DNA from: Streptomyces dioscori
Lineage (GTDB): Bacteria > Actinomycetota > Actinomycetes > Streptomycetales > Streptomycetaceae
DNA: 64,000 nucleotides
NCBI RefSeq assembly: GCF_003024195.1
Contig: NZ_KZ679059.1
Coordinates: 62,001-126,000 of the forward strand
Reading direction: 5' to 3'
The notes under the pieces were generated by a model, which saw only the letters and a list, made by a program, of their open reading frames with translations, was not told where the DNA came from and did no database searches. Positions 8,259-17,397 of the stretch are shown piece after piece. Position numbers and translations under genes: made by a program. Numbering within the stretch: position 1 is the first letter of the stretch; each line of letters opens with the position of its first letter.

Positions 8259-10400
8259 TCAGGCTCCCGGGTTCCGCAGGTCCACCAGGAGCGGGGGCGC
8301 GTGCTCCCCGCGCACGCTGGTGAGCGAGAGCACCGCGTGCCCCGGCGGCACGGCGTGCGCGAGTTCGGACGCCGACCACCGTTCCCGTTCGACCTGGCGC
8401 ACGGTCACGGCGCGGGCGGTGGGCGCGTTCCCCGTGATCACCCGGCGCAGCATGTGGACGGCCTTCCCGGCCGGTGTCTCCGCGATGATCTGCCGGTCGG
8501 TGACGTCGCGTGCCTCGATCCACTCCTTGCCCCAGACCTCCGCGAAGTCCTGCCCGTCCCAGGGGGTGAGCCCGGACAGCGCCACCCGGCAGCCGATCGC
8601 GCCGAGCAGCGGCGAGCGCAGCGGGCGGGGCGCGTCGTCGAGCGTGCGCAGGGTCATCACGACCCCGGCGTTGGCGGACCGCAGCCGCTGGATGCCCCGT
8701 ACGGCCTCGGGGGTGACGACCCCGGTGGCGTCGTCGAGCACCAGGCAGGCGAACAGGGACCGGTCCTCGCGGACCGCGACACTGGCCGCGAACTGGGCGA
8801 GCACGAGCCGCGACAGGATCCGTGACGCGTCCGCGTGCCCACGCTGGGGCAGGTCGATCCGTACGCGTACGGGATGGTCGAGCGCGCGCAGCGAGAAGGG
8901 CCGCGTCTGCCCTGAGGTGTCGAAGAAGCCGGCGAAGGCGGGCCGGTCCAGCAGCGCCACCCGGTCCGCGAGCACGGAGCCCACATCGCCGGCCTGCCCC
9001 ACCTGCCGCTCCCGGGCGTCGAGTTCCCGCAGCAGCGACTCCTGGCCGCCCTCGGTGAGCGCCTTGCGGAGCGCGCCGAGGGGGCCGGGCGCGCCGTCGA
9101 GGAGCTGCCGCAGTTCGGGCACGGAGGGGAAGCGTCCGTGGACGGCCCGGTACGGGCCGAGCAGCTGGGCGAGGACGGTGGTGGAGCGCCGGCTGTCCCC
9201 GCTGGGGTGCGGGTCGGCGAGATCTCCGACGAGCGCCTCGGCGAGCACGGCCGCGGCCTCGTCCGGGTCGGTGGTGCCGCCGTACAGATCGAGGTCGTAC
9301 ACGGACTCGGGGTTGCCGACCCGCACCACGACGTCGTACGCGTCCACGGGTCCGAGGCCCGCGCCCGCGGCTCCGACGACGACCACGGCCGCCCGCCCGG
9401 CGAGCGCGTGCAAGCACAGCGACTCGACGAGCGGCCAGACGACACCGCCGGTCTTCCCGGACCCGGCGGGCCCGACGGCGAGGAGCGAGGTCCCCAGCAG
9501 CTCGGGCCCGATCGCCATTCCGGTGCCGCGGTATGCGTACGGGTTGCGCGCGTCGTCGGCCGTCGTGCCGAGGCGCACCTGTCCCGTGACGAGGTCGTGC
9601 TGCGCGAGCCGGCCCGGCAGGTCCCGCTCGCCGGAGGGGTGCAGACAGGCGGCGGCGCCCTCCCGCAGCACGGCGCCGGTGAAGGTGGCGAGGCTGTGGC
9701 GTCCGCTGCGCACGCCCTGCCAGGCGCGGGTGATCCTGGCGTGGTCGACGTCACGCATCAGCCCGGCCCGCGCGTCGGACCCGAGCCGGTCGGCGGCATC
9801 GGCGGCTCCGGCGGCGCGCAGGGCGTTCCACTGGGCGGGGTCTTCTTCGGGAGCGGGTGCTGTGGGGCTTTGCGGGGGCGAGGCCATGCGGCGCAGCACG
9901 GGAACGATGTAGCGGCGCCACACCTCGGACCATCGACCGAGGCGCCCGGCTCCCATCATGATCCCGAAAAGGACCAGTCCGTAGTAGATCCTCGACGCGA
10001 TGTCCCCCTTCACCGCATCACCATGGTTCTGGGGGATCTTCCACTCCTCCGGAGTGACGGCGTAGTAGGGCCACAACCAGTACTGGCCCAGGTAGCGGTT
10101 CGAGATGAGCGACCAGATCAGCCACCCCACGAGGAAGGCGACGACTGCGCCGGTCAGCAGCTGCCGGGCCGGCGTCTCCTCCGGTTCCACCTCGGGTCGC
10201 GGTTGGTGCCCGAAACGCCACACGCCCGGTGCCGCCTCGGGCCGGGGCGTGCGCAGCCAGCTGAGGAAGGCGGATCCGTCCGGCCGCGGTGGTCCGCCGG
10301 GGGCCTGCGTGGGCCGCGGCGGTACCCGGGGCGGTCCGGCCGGCCGCGGCACACGATCGGCGTGTGTGCCCCGTGCGTCGTGCGTGCCGTCGCTGTCCAT
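8259..10400 (-). CDS. Membrane-anchored VirD4/TraG-like ATPase
   Basis: A 713-residue protein with a Pro/Gly-rich N-terminus and two membrane helices (TGAVVAFLVGWLIWSLI and the YYGLVLFGIMMGAG segment). A cytoplasmic P-loop domain follows, with Walker A GPAGSGKTG near residue 310 and a Walker B-like segment LFACLVLDDA near 550. The combination of N-terminal helices and this ATPase resembles type IV coupling proteins (TraG/VirD4/TrwB) and related FtsK-fold motors. I chose ATG 10400 (AGAGGCG upstream) over an in-frame start 75 bp earlier. No relaxase, pilus or other conjugation gene is nearby, so it is probably a conserved chromosomal protein of unknown task rather than part of a mobile element. 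Confidence 0.75.
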   Translation of the reverse strand: MDSDGTHDARGTHADRVPRPAGPPRVPPRPTQAPGGPPRPDGSAFLSWLRTPRPEAAPGVWRFGHQPRPEVEPEETPARQLLTGAVVAFLVGWLIWSLISNRYLGQYWLWPYYAVTPEEWKIPQNHGDAVKGDIASRIYYGLVLFGIMMGAGRLGRWSEVWRRYIVPVLRRMASPPQSPTAPAPEEDPAQWNALRAAGAADAADRLGSDARAGLMRDVDHARITRAWQGVRSGRHSLATFTGAVLREGAAACLHPSGERDLPGRLAQHDLVTGQVRLGTTADDARNPYAYRGTGMAIGPELLGTSLLAVGPAGSGKTGGVVWPLVESLCLHALAGRAAVVVVGAAGAGLGPVDAYDVVVRVGNPESVYDLDLYGGTTDPDEAAAVLAEALVGDLADPHPSGDSRRSTTVLAQLLGPYRAVHGRFPSVPELRQLLDGAPGPLGALRKALTEGGQESLLRELDARERQVGQAGDVGSVLADRVALLDRPAFAGFFDTSGQTRPFSLRALDHPVRVRIDLPQRGHADASRILSRLVLAQFAASVAVREDRSLFACLVLDDATGVVTPEAVRGIQRLRSANAGVVMTLRTLDDAPRPLRSPLLGAIGCRVALSGLTPWDGQDFAEVWGKEWIEARDVTDRQIIAETPAGKAVHMLRRVITGNAPTARAVTVRQVERERWSASELAHAVPPGHAVLSLTSVRGEHAPPLLVDLRNPGA

Positions 10401-10666
10401 CGCCTCTGCCACCCCTGACCAGCCGCTCCGTACGTGGTTGCGAGTCAATCTAACGCCCTCACAAGGGGAGTTCACCGCTTACCCGGCCGGGTGTGCGACG
10501 CGACGCACCCCCGCCCCCTTGGACGTTCCCCGGCCGCGCCATGTCCAACACGGACAAGCGGCTTCTCCGACACCGCCCAGATGGAGCATGCCCACCCCCC
10601 GCACCCGGCCCTAGCCTGCGAGGAAGGAAACCCGTCAGCCCGTCGCACGACCCCAGGGAGCCCCTC

Positions 10667-12001
10667 ATGAGCGCAGTTCCGCAGGAGCGCCGCATCGTCA
10701 CCGCCATTCCCGGCCCTAAGTCGCAGGAGCTGCAGGCGCGCCGCACCGCCGCGGTCGCGGCCGGTGTGGGGTCCGTGCTGCCCGTCTTCACCGCGCGTGC
10801 CGGCGGCGGCATCCTGGAGGACGTCGACGGGAACCGGCTCATCGACTTCGGTTCCGGTATCGCCGTGACGTCCGTCGGCGCCTCCGCCGAGGCCGTCGTA
10901 CGCCGGGCCGCCGCCCAGCTCCAGGACTTCACCCACACCTGTTTCATGGTCACGCCGTACGAGGGCTACGTGGCCGTCGCCGAAGCGCTCGCCGAGCTGA
11001 CGCCCGGGGACCACGCCAAGAAGAGCGCCCTGTTCAACAGCGGCGCCGAGGCCGTCGAGAACGCCGTCAAGATCGCGCGCGCCTACACCAAGCGGCAGGC
11101 GGTCGTCGTCTTCGACCACGGCTACCACGGGCGCACCAACCTCACGATGGCGCTGACCGCGAAGAACATGCCGTACAAGCACGGCTTCGGGCCGTTCGCG
11201 CCCGAGGTGTACCGCGTGCCGGTGGCGTACGGCTACCGCTGGCCGACCGGCCCGGACAACGCGGGCGCGGAGGCCGCCGCGCAGGCCATCGACGAGATCA
11301 CCAAGCAGGTCGGTCCGGACAACGTGGCCGCGATCATCATCGAGCCCGTACTCGGCGAGGGCGGCTTCATCGAGCCCGCCAAGGGCTTCCTGCCGGCCCT
11401 GAGCAAGTTCGCGACCGACAACGGCATCGTCTTCGTCGCCGACGAGATCCAGTCCGGGTTCTGCCGTACCGGCCAGTGGTTCGCGTGCGAGGACGAGGGG
11501 ATCGTCCCGGACCTGATCACCACCGCCAAGGGCATCGCGGGCGGTCTGCCGCTCGCCGCCGTGACGGGCCGCGCCGAGATCATGGACGCCGCGCACGCGG
11601 GCGGCCTGGGCGGCACCTACGGGGGTAACCCGGTGGCCTGCGCCGGCGCGCTCGGCTCCATCGAGACGATGAAGGAGCTCGACCTCAACGCGAAGGCCAA
11701 GAACATCGAAGCCGTCATGAAGGCCCGGCTGGGGGCGATGGCCGAGAAGTTCGACATCATCGGCGATGTCCGCGGGCGGGGCGCGATGATCGCGATCGAG
11801 CTGGTCAAGGACCGTACGACGAAGGAGCCGAACGCGGAGGCGACCGCCGCGCTCGCCAAGGCCTGCCACCAGGAGGGCCTGCTGGTCCTTACCTGTGGCA
11901 CCTACGGGAACGTGCTGCGGTTCCTGCCGCCGCTGGTCATCGGCGAGGACCTGCTGACCGAAGGGCTGGACATCATCGAGCAAGCTTTCGCCCGCATCTG
12001 A
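10667..12001 (+). CDS. gabT: 4-aminobutyrate aminotransferase
   Basis: This 444-residue class III, PLP-dependent enzyme moves the amino group of GABA to 2-oxoglutarate, giving succinate semialdehyde and glutamate. PLP would bind Lys288 in LITTAKGIAGG. Other family marks are NSGAEAVENAVKIAR, EPVLGEGGF and FVADEIQSGFCRTG. ATG 10667 was chosen because AGGGAG lies 7 nt upstream and homologues start near here, although the frame is open upstream. It reads away from the VirD4-like gene. With the aldehyde dehydrogenases and the polyamine transporter in this window it would complete putrescine breakdown through GABA. Confidence 0.93.
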   Translation: MSAVPQERRIVTAIPGPKSQELQARRTAAVAAGVGSVLPVFTARAGGGILEDVDGNRLIDFGSGIAVTSVGASAEAVVRRAAAQLQDFTHTCFMVTPYEGYVAVAEALAELTPGDHAKKSALFNSGAEAVENAVKIARAYTKRQAVVVFDHGYHGRTNLTMALTAKNMPYKHGFGPFAPEVYRVPVAYGYRWPTGPDNAGAEAAAQAIDEITKQVGPDNVAAIIIEPVLGEGGFIEPAKGFLPALSKFATDNGIVFVADEIQSGFCRTGQWFACEDEGIVPDLITTAKGIAGGLPLAAVTGRAEIMDAAHAGGLGGTYGGNPVACAGALGSIETMKELDLNAKAKNIEAVMKARLGAMAEKFDIIGDVRGRGAMIAIELVKDRTTKEPNAEATAALAKACHQEGLLVLTCGTYGNVLRFLPPLVIGEDLLTEGLDIIEQAFARI

Positions 12002-12323
12002 GCGAGGCCCGTCTCATCGGTTTGCCGCCTCGGGCTTGCGTCCTGTCGCAGGAGCGGGGCGTGTGAAGAAGGTGTGCGAGGTGCATGGCGGGAACGGGAT
12101 CCATCTGTCGGACGCCCATTTGCTGTCGTAGGTTCTACGCAGATGAGAGATGCACCCCGCCCACAGGGGACTGTGGGCGGCATCAGGACGGGGCCTCCCC
12201 AGCTTCGCCCTGGTCGTGCCTTCGCGCACACAACCGGAGCCTTGTGTTCCGGGTCTCCTCACCGATCGGACAGTCGCTCGCCCCAAACCCCCCGGGGCGC
12301 GCGACAACCCGGTCAGAACCACC

Positions 12324-12361
12324 GAAGGGCTTGCACCTACCCCCCCTGGTGCAAGCCTTTC
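12324..12361. terminator. Strong hairpin, possible terminator
   Basis: GAAGGGCTTGCACC pairs with GGTGCAAGCCTTTC around a C-rich 10-nt loop, with a single G-U type mismatch. It lies 320 bp after gabT, so it may end a transcript from an unseen element or long gabT mRNA. Confidence 0.5.
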
Positions 12362-12470
12362 GGCGTGTCCGGGGCCTGTTCTCGGACCCGAGCCCGGTGG
12401 CCTGGCCCGCGCCACGGGACGGCGTCCGCCGGGGGGTGTGCGTTCGACTGCGGGTCCGTCGTGGCTGAGC

Positions 12471-12571
12471 GCGCCGTTCCCCGCGCCCCTGACGGGGCCG
12501 GACCGGGGTGGGGTCGCTGATTTGCCGTCCGCGGGTCTCGTCGTGGCTGGGCGCGCCGTTCCCCGCGCCCC
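12471..12571. repeat. Two copies of the 19-bp dispersed repeat
   Basis: Copies at 12471-12489 and 12553-12571, same orientation, each preceded by GTGGCTG(A/G)GC. This larger shared block shows that the repeated unit is longer than 19 bp. Confidence 0.65.
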
Positions 12572-12611
12572 TGGCGGGGCGCCGCCTCGTGCTGCTGGCA
12601 CGCTGTACCGC

Positions 12612-13331
12612 ATGATCAGCGACCCCGAGAGCGGCAGTCGATGTGGAGGCTCATCGGATGCGGGGCGCCGCGCCCGGATCCTCGCCCCGCTCGTCCTCCT
12701 CTTCCTCTTCGGCTTCCTCACCTGGCAGGTGTCCGTCGACGGGGCCGTGCGGCGCGGCGACGAGCGGGTCGCGCGGGCCGTCGAGGGGAGCCGGCTGCCG
12801 ACGGGTGCCGCCGAGTTCCTCGCGGATCTCGGCAACATCGCGGTCGCCGTCCCGGTCCTGGCCGCGGTCGCCGCGTACGTCGCCTGGCGGGCCCGGCGCG
12901 CGGCCCTCCCCCGCTGGTGGCTGCCCCCGCTCGCGGCCCTGGTCACCATGGCCGCCGTACCGCTCCTGGTCGTCCCCCTGAAGGAGGCCGTCGGCCGCAC
13001 CGGTCCGCCCGGTATGGCGGGCGACGGCTACTACCCCTCGGGCCACACCGCCACGGCCGCCGTCGCCTACGGAGCCGCCGTCCTCCTCCTGCTGCCCTGG
13101 CTCCGCAACCGCTACCTGCGCCGCGAACTCACCATCGCCTGCCTGGTCCTGGTGGCAGCCGCCAGCTTCGGCCTGGTCCGGCGCGGCTACCACTGGCCGC
13201 TGGACGTGGTGGGGAGCTGGTTCCTGAGCGCCGTGCTGCTGCTGGGACTCGCGACGTTCCTGAACAGTGTCAATCTCAGCGCCTGTACCTGTACCTGTAC
13301 CAGCAGCAGCACCGCCGCTCAGCCGAAGTAG
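12612..13331 (+). CDS. PAP2-family membrane phosphatase
   Basis: The 239-residue protein has several membrane helices and the three phosphatase motifs of the PAP2 superfamily: KEAVGRTGPP, YYPSGHTAT and RRGYHWPLDV. Such enzymes dephosphorylate phosphatidate, undecaprenyl pyrophosphate or similar lipids at the outer membrane face. ATG 12612 gives a normal family length. Its C-terminal codons run through a short TGTACC tandem repeat and encode a Cys-Thr-Ser-rich tail. The stop codon lies 13 bp inside the convergent chitinase gene. Confidence 0.88.
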   Translation: MISDPESGSRCGGSSDAGRRARILAPLVLLFLFGFLTWQVSVDGAVRRGDERVARAVEGSRLPTGAAEFLADLGNIAVAVPVLAAVAAYVAWRARRAALPRWWLPPLAALVTMAAVPLLVVPLKEAVGRTGPPGMAGDGYYPSGHTATAAVAYGAAVLLLLPWLRNRYLRRELTIACLVLVAAASFGLVRRGYHWPLDVVGSWFLSAVLLLGLATFLNSVNLSACTCTCTSSSTAAQPK

Positions 13332-15154
13332 CCGTCGAAGTTCTTCGAGAACTCCCAGCCTCCGAAGCGGTCCCAGTTGATCGACCACGTCATCAGGCCG
13401 CGCAGGGCGGGCCAGGTGCCGTGGGTCGCGTACGAGCCGCAGTTCGTCTTCTTCGTCAGGCAGTCGAGGGCCTTGTTGGTCTCGGACGACGGTACGTGGC
13501 CGTTGCCCGCGTTCGTCGTGGCCGGCATGCCGATGGCCACCTGGTCGGGGCGCAGCGGCGGGAAGACGTTGGCCGCGTCGCCCGCCACCGGGAAGCCGGT
13601 GAGGAGCATGTCGGTCATGGCGATGTGGAAGTCGGCACCGCCCATGGAGTGGTACTGGTTGTCGAGGCCCATGATCGGGCCGGAGTTGTAGTCCTGGACG
13701 TGCAGGAGCGTCAGGTCGTCGCGCAGGGCGTGGATGACGGGGAGATACGCGCCGGCGCGCGGGTCCTGGCCGCCCCACTTGCCCGTTCCGTAGTACTGGT
13801 AGCCGAGCTGCACGAAGAACGTCTCCGGGGCCATCGTCAGGACGAAGTCGTCGCCGTACTTGGCCTTGAGGGTCTTGAGCGCCGATATGAGGTTCACGAT
13901 CACCGGGGTCTTCGGGTTCTTGAAGTCGGTGTCGTCGGCGTTCAGGGAGAGTGAGTGCCCCTCGAAGTCGATGTCGAGGCCGTCGAGCCCGTACGTGTCG
14001 ATGATCTTCGAGACCGAGGAGACGAACGTGTCGCGGGCCGCCGTGGTGGTCAGCTGCACCTGGCCGTTCTGGCCGCCGATCGAGATGAGGACCTTTTTGC
14101 CCGCGGCCTGCTTCGCCTTGATCGCCGCCTTGAACTCGGCGTCGGACTCGACCCCCGGGCACTCGGCCGCCGGGCAGCGGTCGAAGCGGATGTCGCCCGA
14201 GGTCACCGAGGTCGGTTCGCCGAAGGCCAGGTCGATGACGTCCCAGCTGTCCGGGACGTCGGCCATCCGCGTGTAGCCGGAGCCGTTGGCGAAGCTCGCG
14301 TGGAGGTAGCCGACCAGGGCGTGGGCGGGCAGGTCCACGGGGTCGCCGCCGCCCGGGCCCGCCGCGGTGGTCGCCGTGACGACCGGGGACTTCGCGGACT
14401 CTCCGGCGGCGTTCACGGCGGTGACCTGGAAGGAGTACGCCGTGGAGGGGGTGAGGCCGGTGACGGTGGTCGATGTCCCGGTGGGCGTCTGGACCTTCGT
14501 CCCGTTGCGGTAGACCGCGTAGCCCGTCGCGCCCGGCACCGCGGGCCAGGACAGGCCGACCCCGGTGGAGGTGACCGTGCCGACCGTGGGGGCGGTGGGC
14601 GCGGCCGGTGGCTGCACCGCGTCGCCGCCGGGGCCGACCAGGGAGATGTCGTCGGCGTGGTAGGCGCCGGTGCCGTACCAGCCGTGCGTGTAGATCGTGA
14701 CCTGGGTGGTGTTGGGGCCGGTGCGGAAGGTCGTGGCGAGCCGCTGCCAGTCCGGCGCGGACTGGGTCCACGCGGAGACGTCGGTGGTGCCGGTACCGCC
14801 GGCGCCGAGGTAGACGTAGGAGCCGCGGACGTGTCCGGCGAGCGTGTACTGGGAGTCGGGCTTGACCGTGACGGTCTGCGCGCACTGCGCGTTGTCGCTG
14901 CCGGCCGGGGTCGCCCGGAGCGCGGAGGCGCCGCTGCGGACGGGCGAGTTGACGACGGAGCCGGCCGTGCAGCTCCAGCCGTCGAGGCCCGCTTCGAATC
15001 CGCCGTTGCGGGCCAGGTCCGCGTCGGCCGCACGGGCGGCCGACGAGAGCGCGGTCATACCGGGTACGGCCAGGACGGTGGCCGTACAGACGGCGAGGAC
15101 GGATCTGCGGGCCGATCTGCGAACAGGTCCGGGAACAGGTCTGGCGCGATCCAC
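13319..15154 (-). CDS. Secreted GH18 chitinase with carbohydrate-binding and FnIII domains
   Basis: The 611-residue precursor has a signal peptide (RRSARRSVLAVCTATVLAVP ending near ARAAD). A carbohydrate-binding module (NGGFEAGLDGWSC, GAYHADDISLV), a fibronectin type III domain and a GH18 catalytic domain follow. The GH18 motif DGLDIDFEG places the catalytic acid at Glu398. GTG 15154 was chosen over a start 60 bp earlier because AGGAGG lies 5 nt upstream. It degrades chitin outside the cell to chito-oligosaccharides. A consensus-like promoter whose -10 region overlaps a DasR-type palindrome lies 44-72 bp upstream, so N-acetylglucosamine control is likely. Confidence 0.93.
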   Translation of the reverse strand: MDRARPVPGPVRRSARRSVLAVCTATVLAVPGMTALSSAARAADADLARNGGFEAGLDGWSCTAGSVVNSPVRSGASALRATPAGSDNAQCAQTVTVKPDSQYTLAGHVRGSYVYLGAGGTGTTDVSAWTQSAPDWQRLATTFRTGPNTTQVTIYTHGWYGTGAYHADDISLVGPGGDAVQPPAAPTAPTVGTVTSTGVGLSWPAVPGATGYAVYRNGTKVQTPTGTSTTVTGLTPSTAYSFQVTAVNAAGESAKSPVVTATTAAGPGGGDPVDLPAHALVGYLHASFANGSGYTRMADVPDSWDVIDLAFGEPTSVTSGDIRFDRCPAAECPGVESDAEFKAAIKAKQAAGKKVLISIGGQNGQVQLTTTAARDTFVSSVSKIIDTYGLDGLDIDFEGHSLSLNADDTDFKNPKTPVIVNLISALKTLKAKYGDDFVLTMAPETFFVQLGYQYYGTGKWGGQDPRAGAYLPVIHALRDDLTLLHVQDYNSGPIMGLDNQYHSMGGADFHIAMTDMLLTGFPVAGDAANVFPPLRPDQVAIGMPATTNAGNGHVPSSETNKALDCLTKKTNCGSYATHGTWPALRGLMTWSINWDRFGGWEFSKNFDGYFG

Positions 15155-15197
15155 GACTGCCTCCTGGCGTGGGGGAGATGGAGGGTGGAGCGCGCTC

Positions 15198-15226
15198 AAT
15201 TTGGTCCAGACCAATCAGGTTGTCAA
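15198..15226 (-). promoter_or_regulatory. Chitinase promoter overlapped by a DasR-type operator (dre)
   Basis: On the minus strand TTGACA (15226-15221) is followed after 17 bp by CAAATT (15203-15198). The palindrome TTGGTCCAGACCAA at 15201-15214 covers the spacer end and the -10 region. It fits the Streptomyces dre consensus (around TGGTCTAGACCA) at 10 of 12 or better core positions. A weaker related repeat lies at 15217-15231. Chitinase genes of this genus commonly carry such direct repeats. Confidence 0.7.
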
Positions 15227-15342
15227 GACCTCCGACAGCTATCCGTCGCCGCGGTCATCCGTCGCCGTCACCCGTCGTCGAACCCGTCGCGATCGCCTGT
15301 TGCCGGACCCGCCGCGGCCGCCTGTCGCCGGAGCCGTCGCGC

Positions 15343-15828
15343 TCACCCCGCACCGAAGCCGTCCCGGTCACCGGATCCGCCGCGCTCCTCGGTCGCCAGC
15401 CCCGCCGCCGCCTCGTGCATGGCCAGTTCCAGCAGCGCCGGGTCGGTGAGGGTGCCGGAGCCGTCCGGGGGGATCAGCCAGCGGACCCCGCCGGTCGAAC
15501 GCCCGGGATACGGGACGACGATCCACGTACCGCGCCCCGCCGTGCGCACCCCCGTGCCCAGCCAGCGCGCGGCCGTCCCCGGCGGGACGAAGAAACCCAT
15601 GCGCGCGTCGCCGAAGTCGACGAGTACGGGACCGGGCTGGTCCAGCACGCGGGACAGCACGTCGAGCGTCGGATAGCCGAGCTGCCCCGGCAGGATGAGC
15701 ACGTCCCAGACCTTGCCCGCCGGCAGCAGCGCGACCCCCATCGGGTTGCGCTCCCATTCGAAGCGGCAGGCATCGGGATCCGGTGCCACGGATGCCAGCC
15801 ACTCGACCGCCGTCTTGGCCCCTGTCAT
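15343..15828 (-). CDS. Conserved actinobacterial hypothetical protein
   Basis: A 161-residue soluble protein without signal or membrane segment. ATG 15828 has GGAGG 7-8 nt upstream, better than any start further out. The sequence holds WLASVAPDPDACRFEWERNP, GFFVPPGTAARW and GGVRWLIPPDG. The last two motifs recall the end of bifunctional primase/polymerase-like domains common in small Streptomyces proteins, but I cannot confirm that. It lies between the chitinase promoter and the flavoenzyme gene and may be monocistronic. Function unknown. Confidence 0.75.
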   Translation of the reverse strand: MTGAKTAVEWLASVAPDPDACRFEWERNPMGVALLPAGKVWDVLILPGQLGYPTLDVLSRVLDQPGPVLVDFGDARMGFFVPPGTAARWLGTGVRTAGRGTWIVVPYPGRSTGGVRWLIPPDGSGTLTDPALLELAMHEAAAGLATEERGGSGDRDGFGAG

Positions 15829-15940
15829 GGCGGAACCTCCCTCTCTCGTGTCGACGCTGGTCGCGTCACAGGAGAGAGGGAGCTCCGGGCCTGGCATTAC
15901 GCGGCTTTCGGCAAGCAACCGGGAAAGTCGCCCGTACGGG

Positions 15941-17368
15941 TCAGCTGTCGAAGCCCAGACCCACCCGGTCCATCGTCCGCAGCCACAGATTGCGCCGCCC
16001 GCCGTGGGCGTCCGCACGGGCGAGGGACCACTTGGTGAGCGCGATACCCGTCCACGCGAACGGCTCCGGCGGGAAGGGCAGCGGCTTCCTGCGGACCATC
16101 TCCAGCGCCGTACGCTCCGTGCGCTCCCCCGCCAGCAGGTCGAGCATCACGTCCGCGCCGAAGCGGGTCGCGCCGACCCCGAGGCCCGTGTAGCCGGCCG
16201 CGTAGGCGACCCGGCCCCCGTGCGCGGTGCCGAAGAAGGCCGAGAACCGGGAGCACGTGTCGATCGCGCCGCCCCAGGCGTGGGTGAAGCGGAGACCCTC
16301 CAGCTGCGGGAAGCAGGTGAAGAAGTGCCCGGCGAGCTTCGCGTACGTGTCCGGCCGGTCGTCGTACTCGGCGCGCACCCGGCCGCCGTACGGGTACACC
16401 GCGTCGTAGCCGCCCCACAGGATCCGGTTGTCGGCGGACAGCCGGAAGTAGTGGAACTGGTTCGCCGAGTCCCCGAGCCCCTGCCGGCCCTTCCAGCCGA
16501 TCGAGTCGAGCTGTTCGGCGGTGAGCGGCTCGGTCATCAGCGCGTAGTCGTAGACCGGCACGGTGTACGGGCGCACGCGCTTGACCAGGTTCGGGAAGAT
16601 GTTCGTGCCCAGCGCGACCCGGCGGGCGCGCACGCTCCCGTACGGCGTGCGTACGGCCATTCCCGCGCCGTACGTCTTCAGGGTGAGCGCGGGCGTGTTC
16701 TCGTACACGCGCACCCCCAGTTCGGCGCAGGCGCGCTTGAGGCCCCAGGCGAGTCTGGCGGGGTGCAGCATGGCGACGCCCCTGCGGTCGTGCAGACCGC
16801 CGAGGAAGGTCGGTGAGTTCACCTGCTCCCGTACGGCGTCGGCGTCCAGGTGCTCGACGCCGTCGGCGAGGCCCCGCTCCTTCAGCTCCTCGTGCCAGTC
16901 GCGCAGTTCGGCGGCCTGGTACGGCTCGGTCGCCACGTCGATCTCGCCGGTGCGCTCGAAGTCGCAGTCGAGGGAGTAGCGGGCGACGGTCGCCTCGATG
17001 CCGTCGAGGTTGCGGGCGCCCAGCTCCTCCAGTTTGTGGATCTCGTCGGGCCAGCGGGTCAGGCCGTTGGACAGGCCGTGGGTGAGGGAGGCGGCGCAGA
17101 ATCCGCCGTTGCGGCCCGAGGCGGCCCAGCCCACCTCACGGCCCTCCAGCAGGACCACCTCGCGCCCGGGGTCGCGCTCCTTGGCGAGGAGCGCGGTCCA
17201 CAGTCCGCTGTAGCCCCCGCCGACGACGAGCAGGTCGCAGGTCTCGGCGGCGGTGAGCGCGGGCTCGGGGCGGGGCTTGGCGGGGTCGTCCAGCCAGTAC
17301 GAGAGCGGCTGGACGTCGGAGAGCGACTTCGCCCAGTTGTTGTTTCGGCTCATGGCGCTCGGGGCCAT
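15941..17368 (-). CDS. puuB: FAD-dependent oxidoreductase, gamma-glutamylputrescine-oxidase-like
   Basis: This 475-residue DAO-family flavoenzyme carries the dinucleotide motif VVGGGYSGLW (residues 48-57), the following ATG-like box GRNGGFCAAS, and the C-terminal FAD segment YAAGYTGLGVGATRFGAD. PuuB-type enzymes oxidise gamma-glutamylputrescine to the aldehyde. Being the last gene of the Pot transporter / aldehyde dehydrogenase unit makes a polyamine substrate likely. It starts 29 bp after the permease stop, with GGAG upstream of the chosen ATG; a second ATG five codons later is possible. The exact substrate (free or glutamylated polyamine) is inferred. Confidence 0.85.
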   Translation of the reverse strand: MAPSAMSRNNNWAKSLSDVQPLSYWLDDPAKPRPEPALTAAETCDLLVVGGGYSGLWTALLAKERDPGREVVLLEGREVGWAASGRNGGFCAASLTHGLSNGLTRWPDEIHKLEELGARNLDGIEATVARYSLDCDFERTGEIDVATEPYQAAELRDWHEELKERGLADGVEHLDADAVREQVNSPTFLGGLHDRRGVAMLHPARLAWGLKRACAELGVRVYENTPALTLKTYGAGMAVRTPYGSVRARRVALGTNIFPNLVKRVRPYTVPVYDYALMTEPLTAEQLDSIGWKGRQGLGDSANQFHYFRLSADNRILWGGYDAVYPYGGRVRAEYDDRPDTYAKLAGHFFTCFPQLEGLRFTHAWGGAIDTCSRFSAFFGTAHGGRVAYAAGYTGLGVGATRFGADVMLDLLAGERTERTALEMVRRKPLPFPPEPFAWTGIALTKWSLARADAHGGRRNLWLRTMDRVGLGFDS

Positions 17369-17397
17369 GATTTCAACTCCCAACGAATGTACTGCGG

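Larger units (their letters stand above)
12002..12611. other. 610-bp intergenic region with a hairpin and two dispersed repeats
   Basis: No coding sequence of normal composition was found here. It holds a strong hairpin at 12324-12361 and two copies of the 19-bp repeat (12471-12489, 12553-12571, both in the GCGCCGTTCCCCGCGCCCC orientation) shortly before the PAP2 gene. Confidence 0.5.

Noticed and set aside
8259..10400. Integrative conjugative element around the VirD4-like gene
   Set aside because: No replication, integrase, spread or attachment-site features on either side; flanking genes are core.
12085..12468. Possible small gene upstream of the PAP2 gene
   Set aside because: Codon positions lack the usual third-base GC bias, no ribosome site, and no recognisable domain; it also overlaps a strong hairpin.
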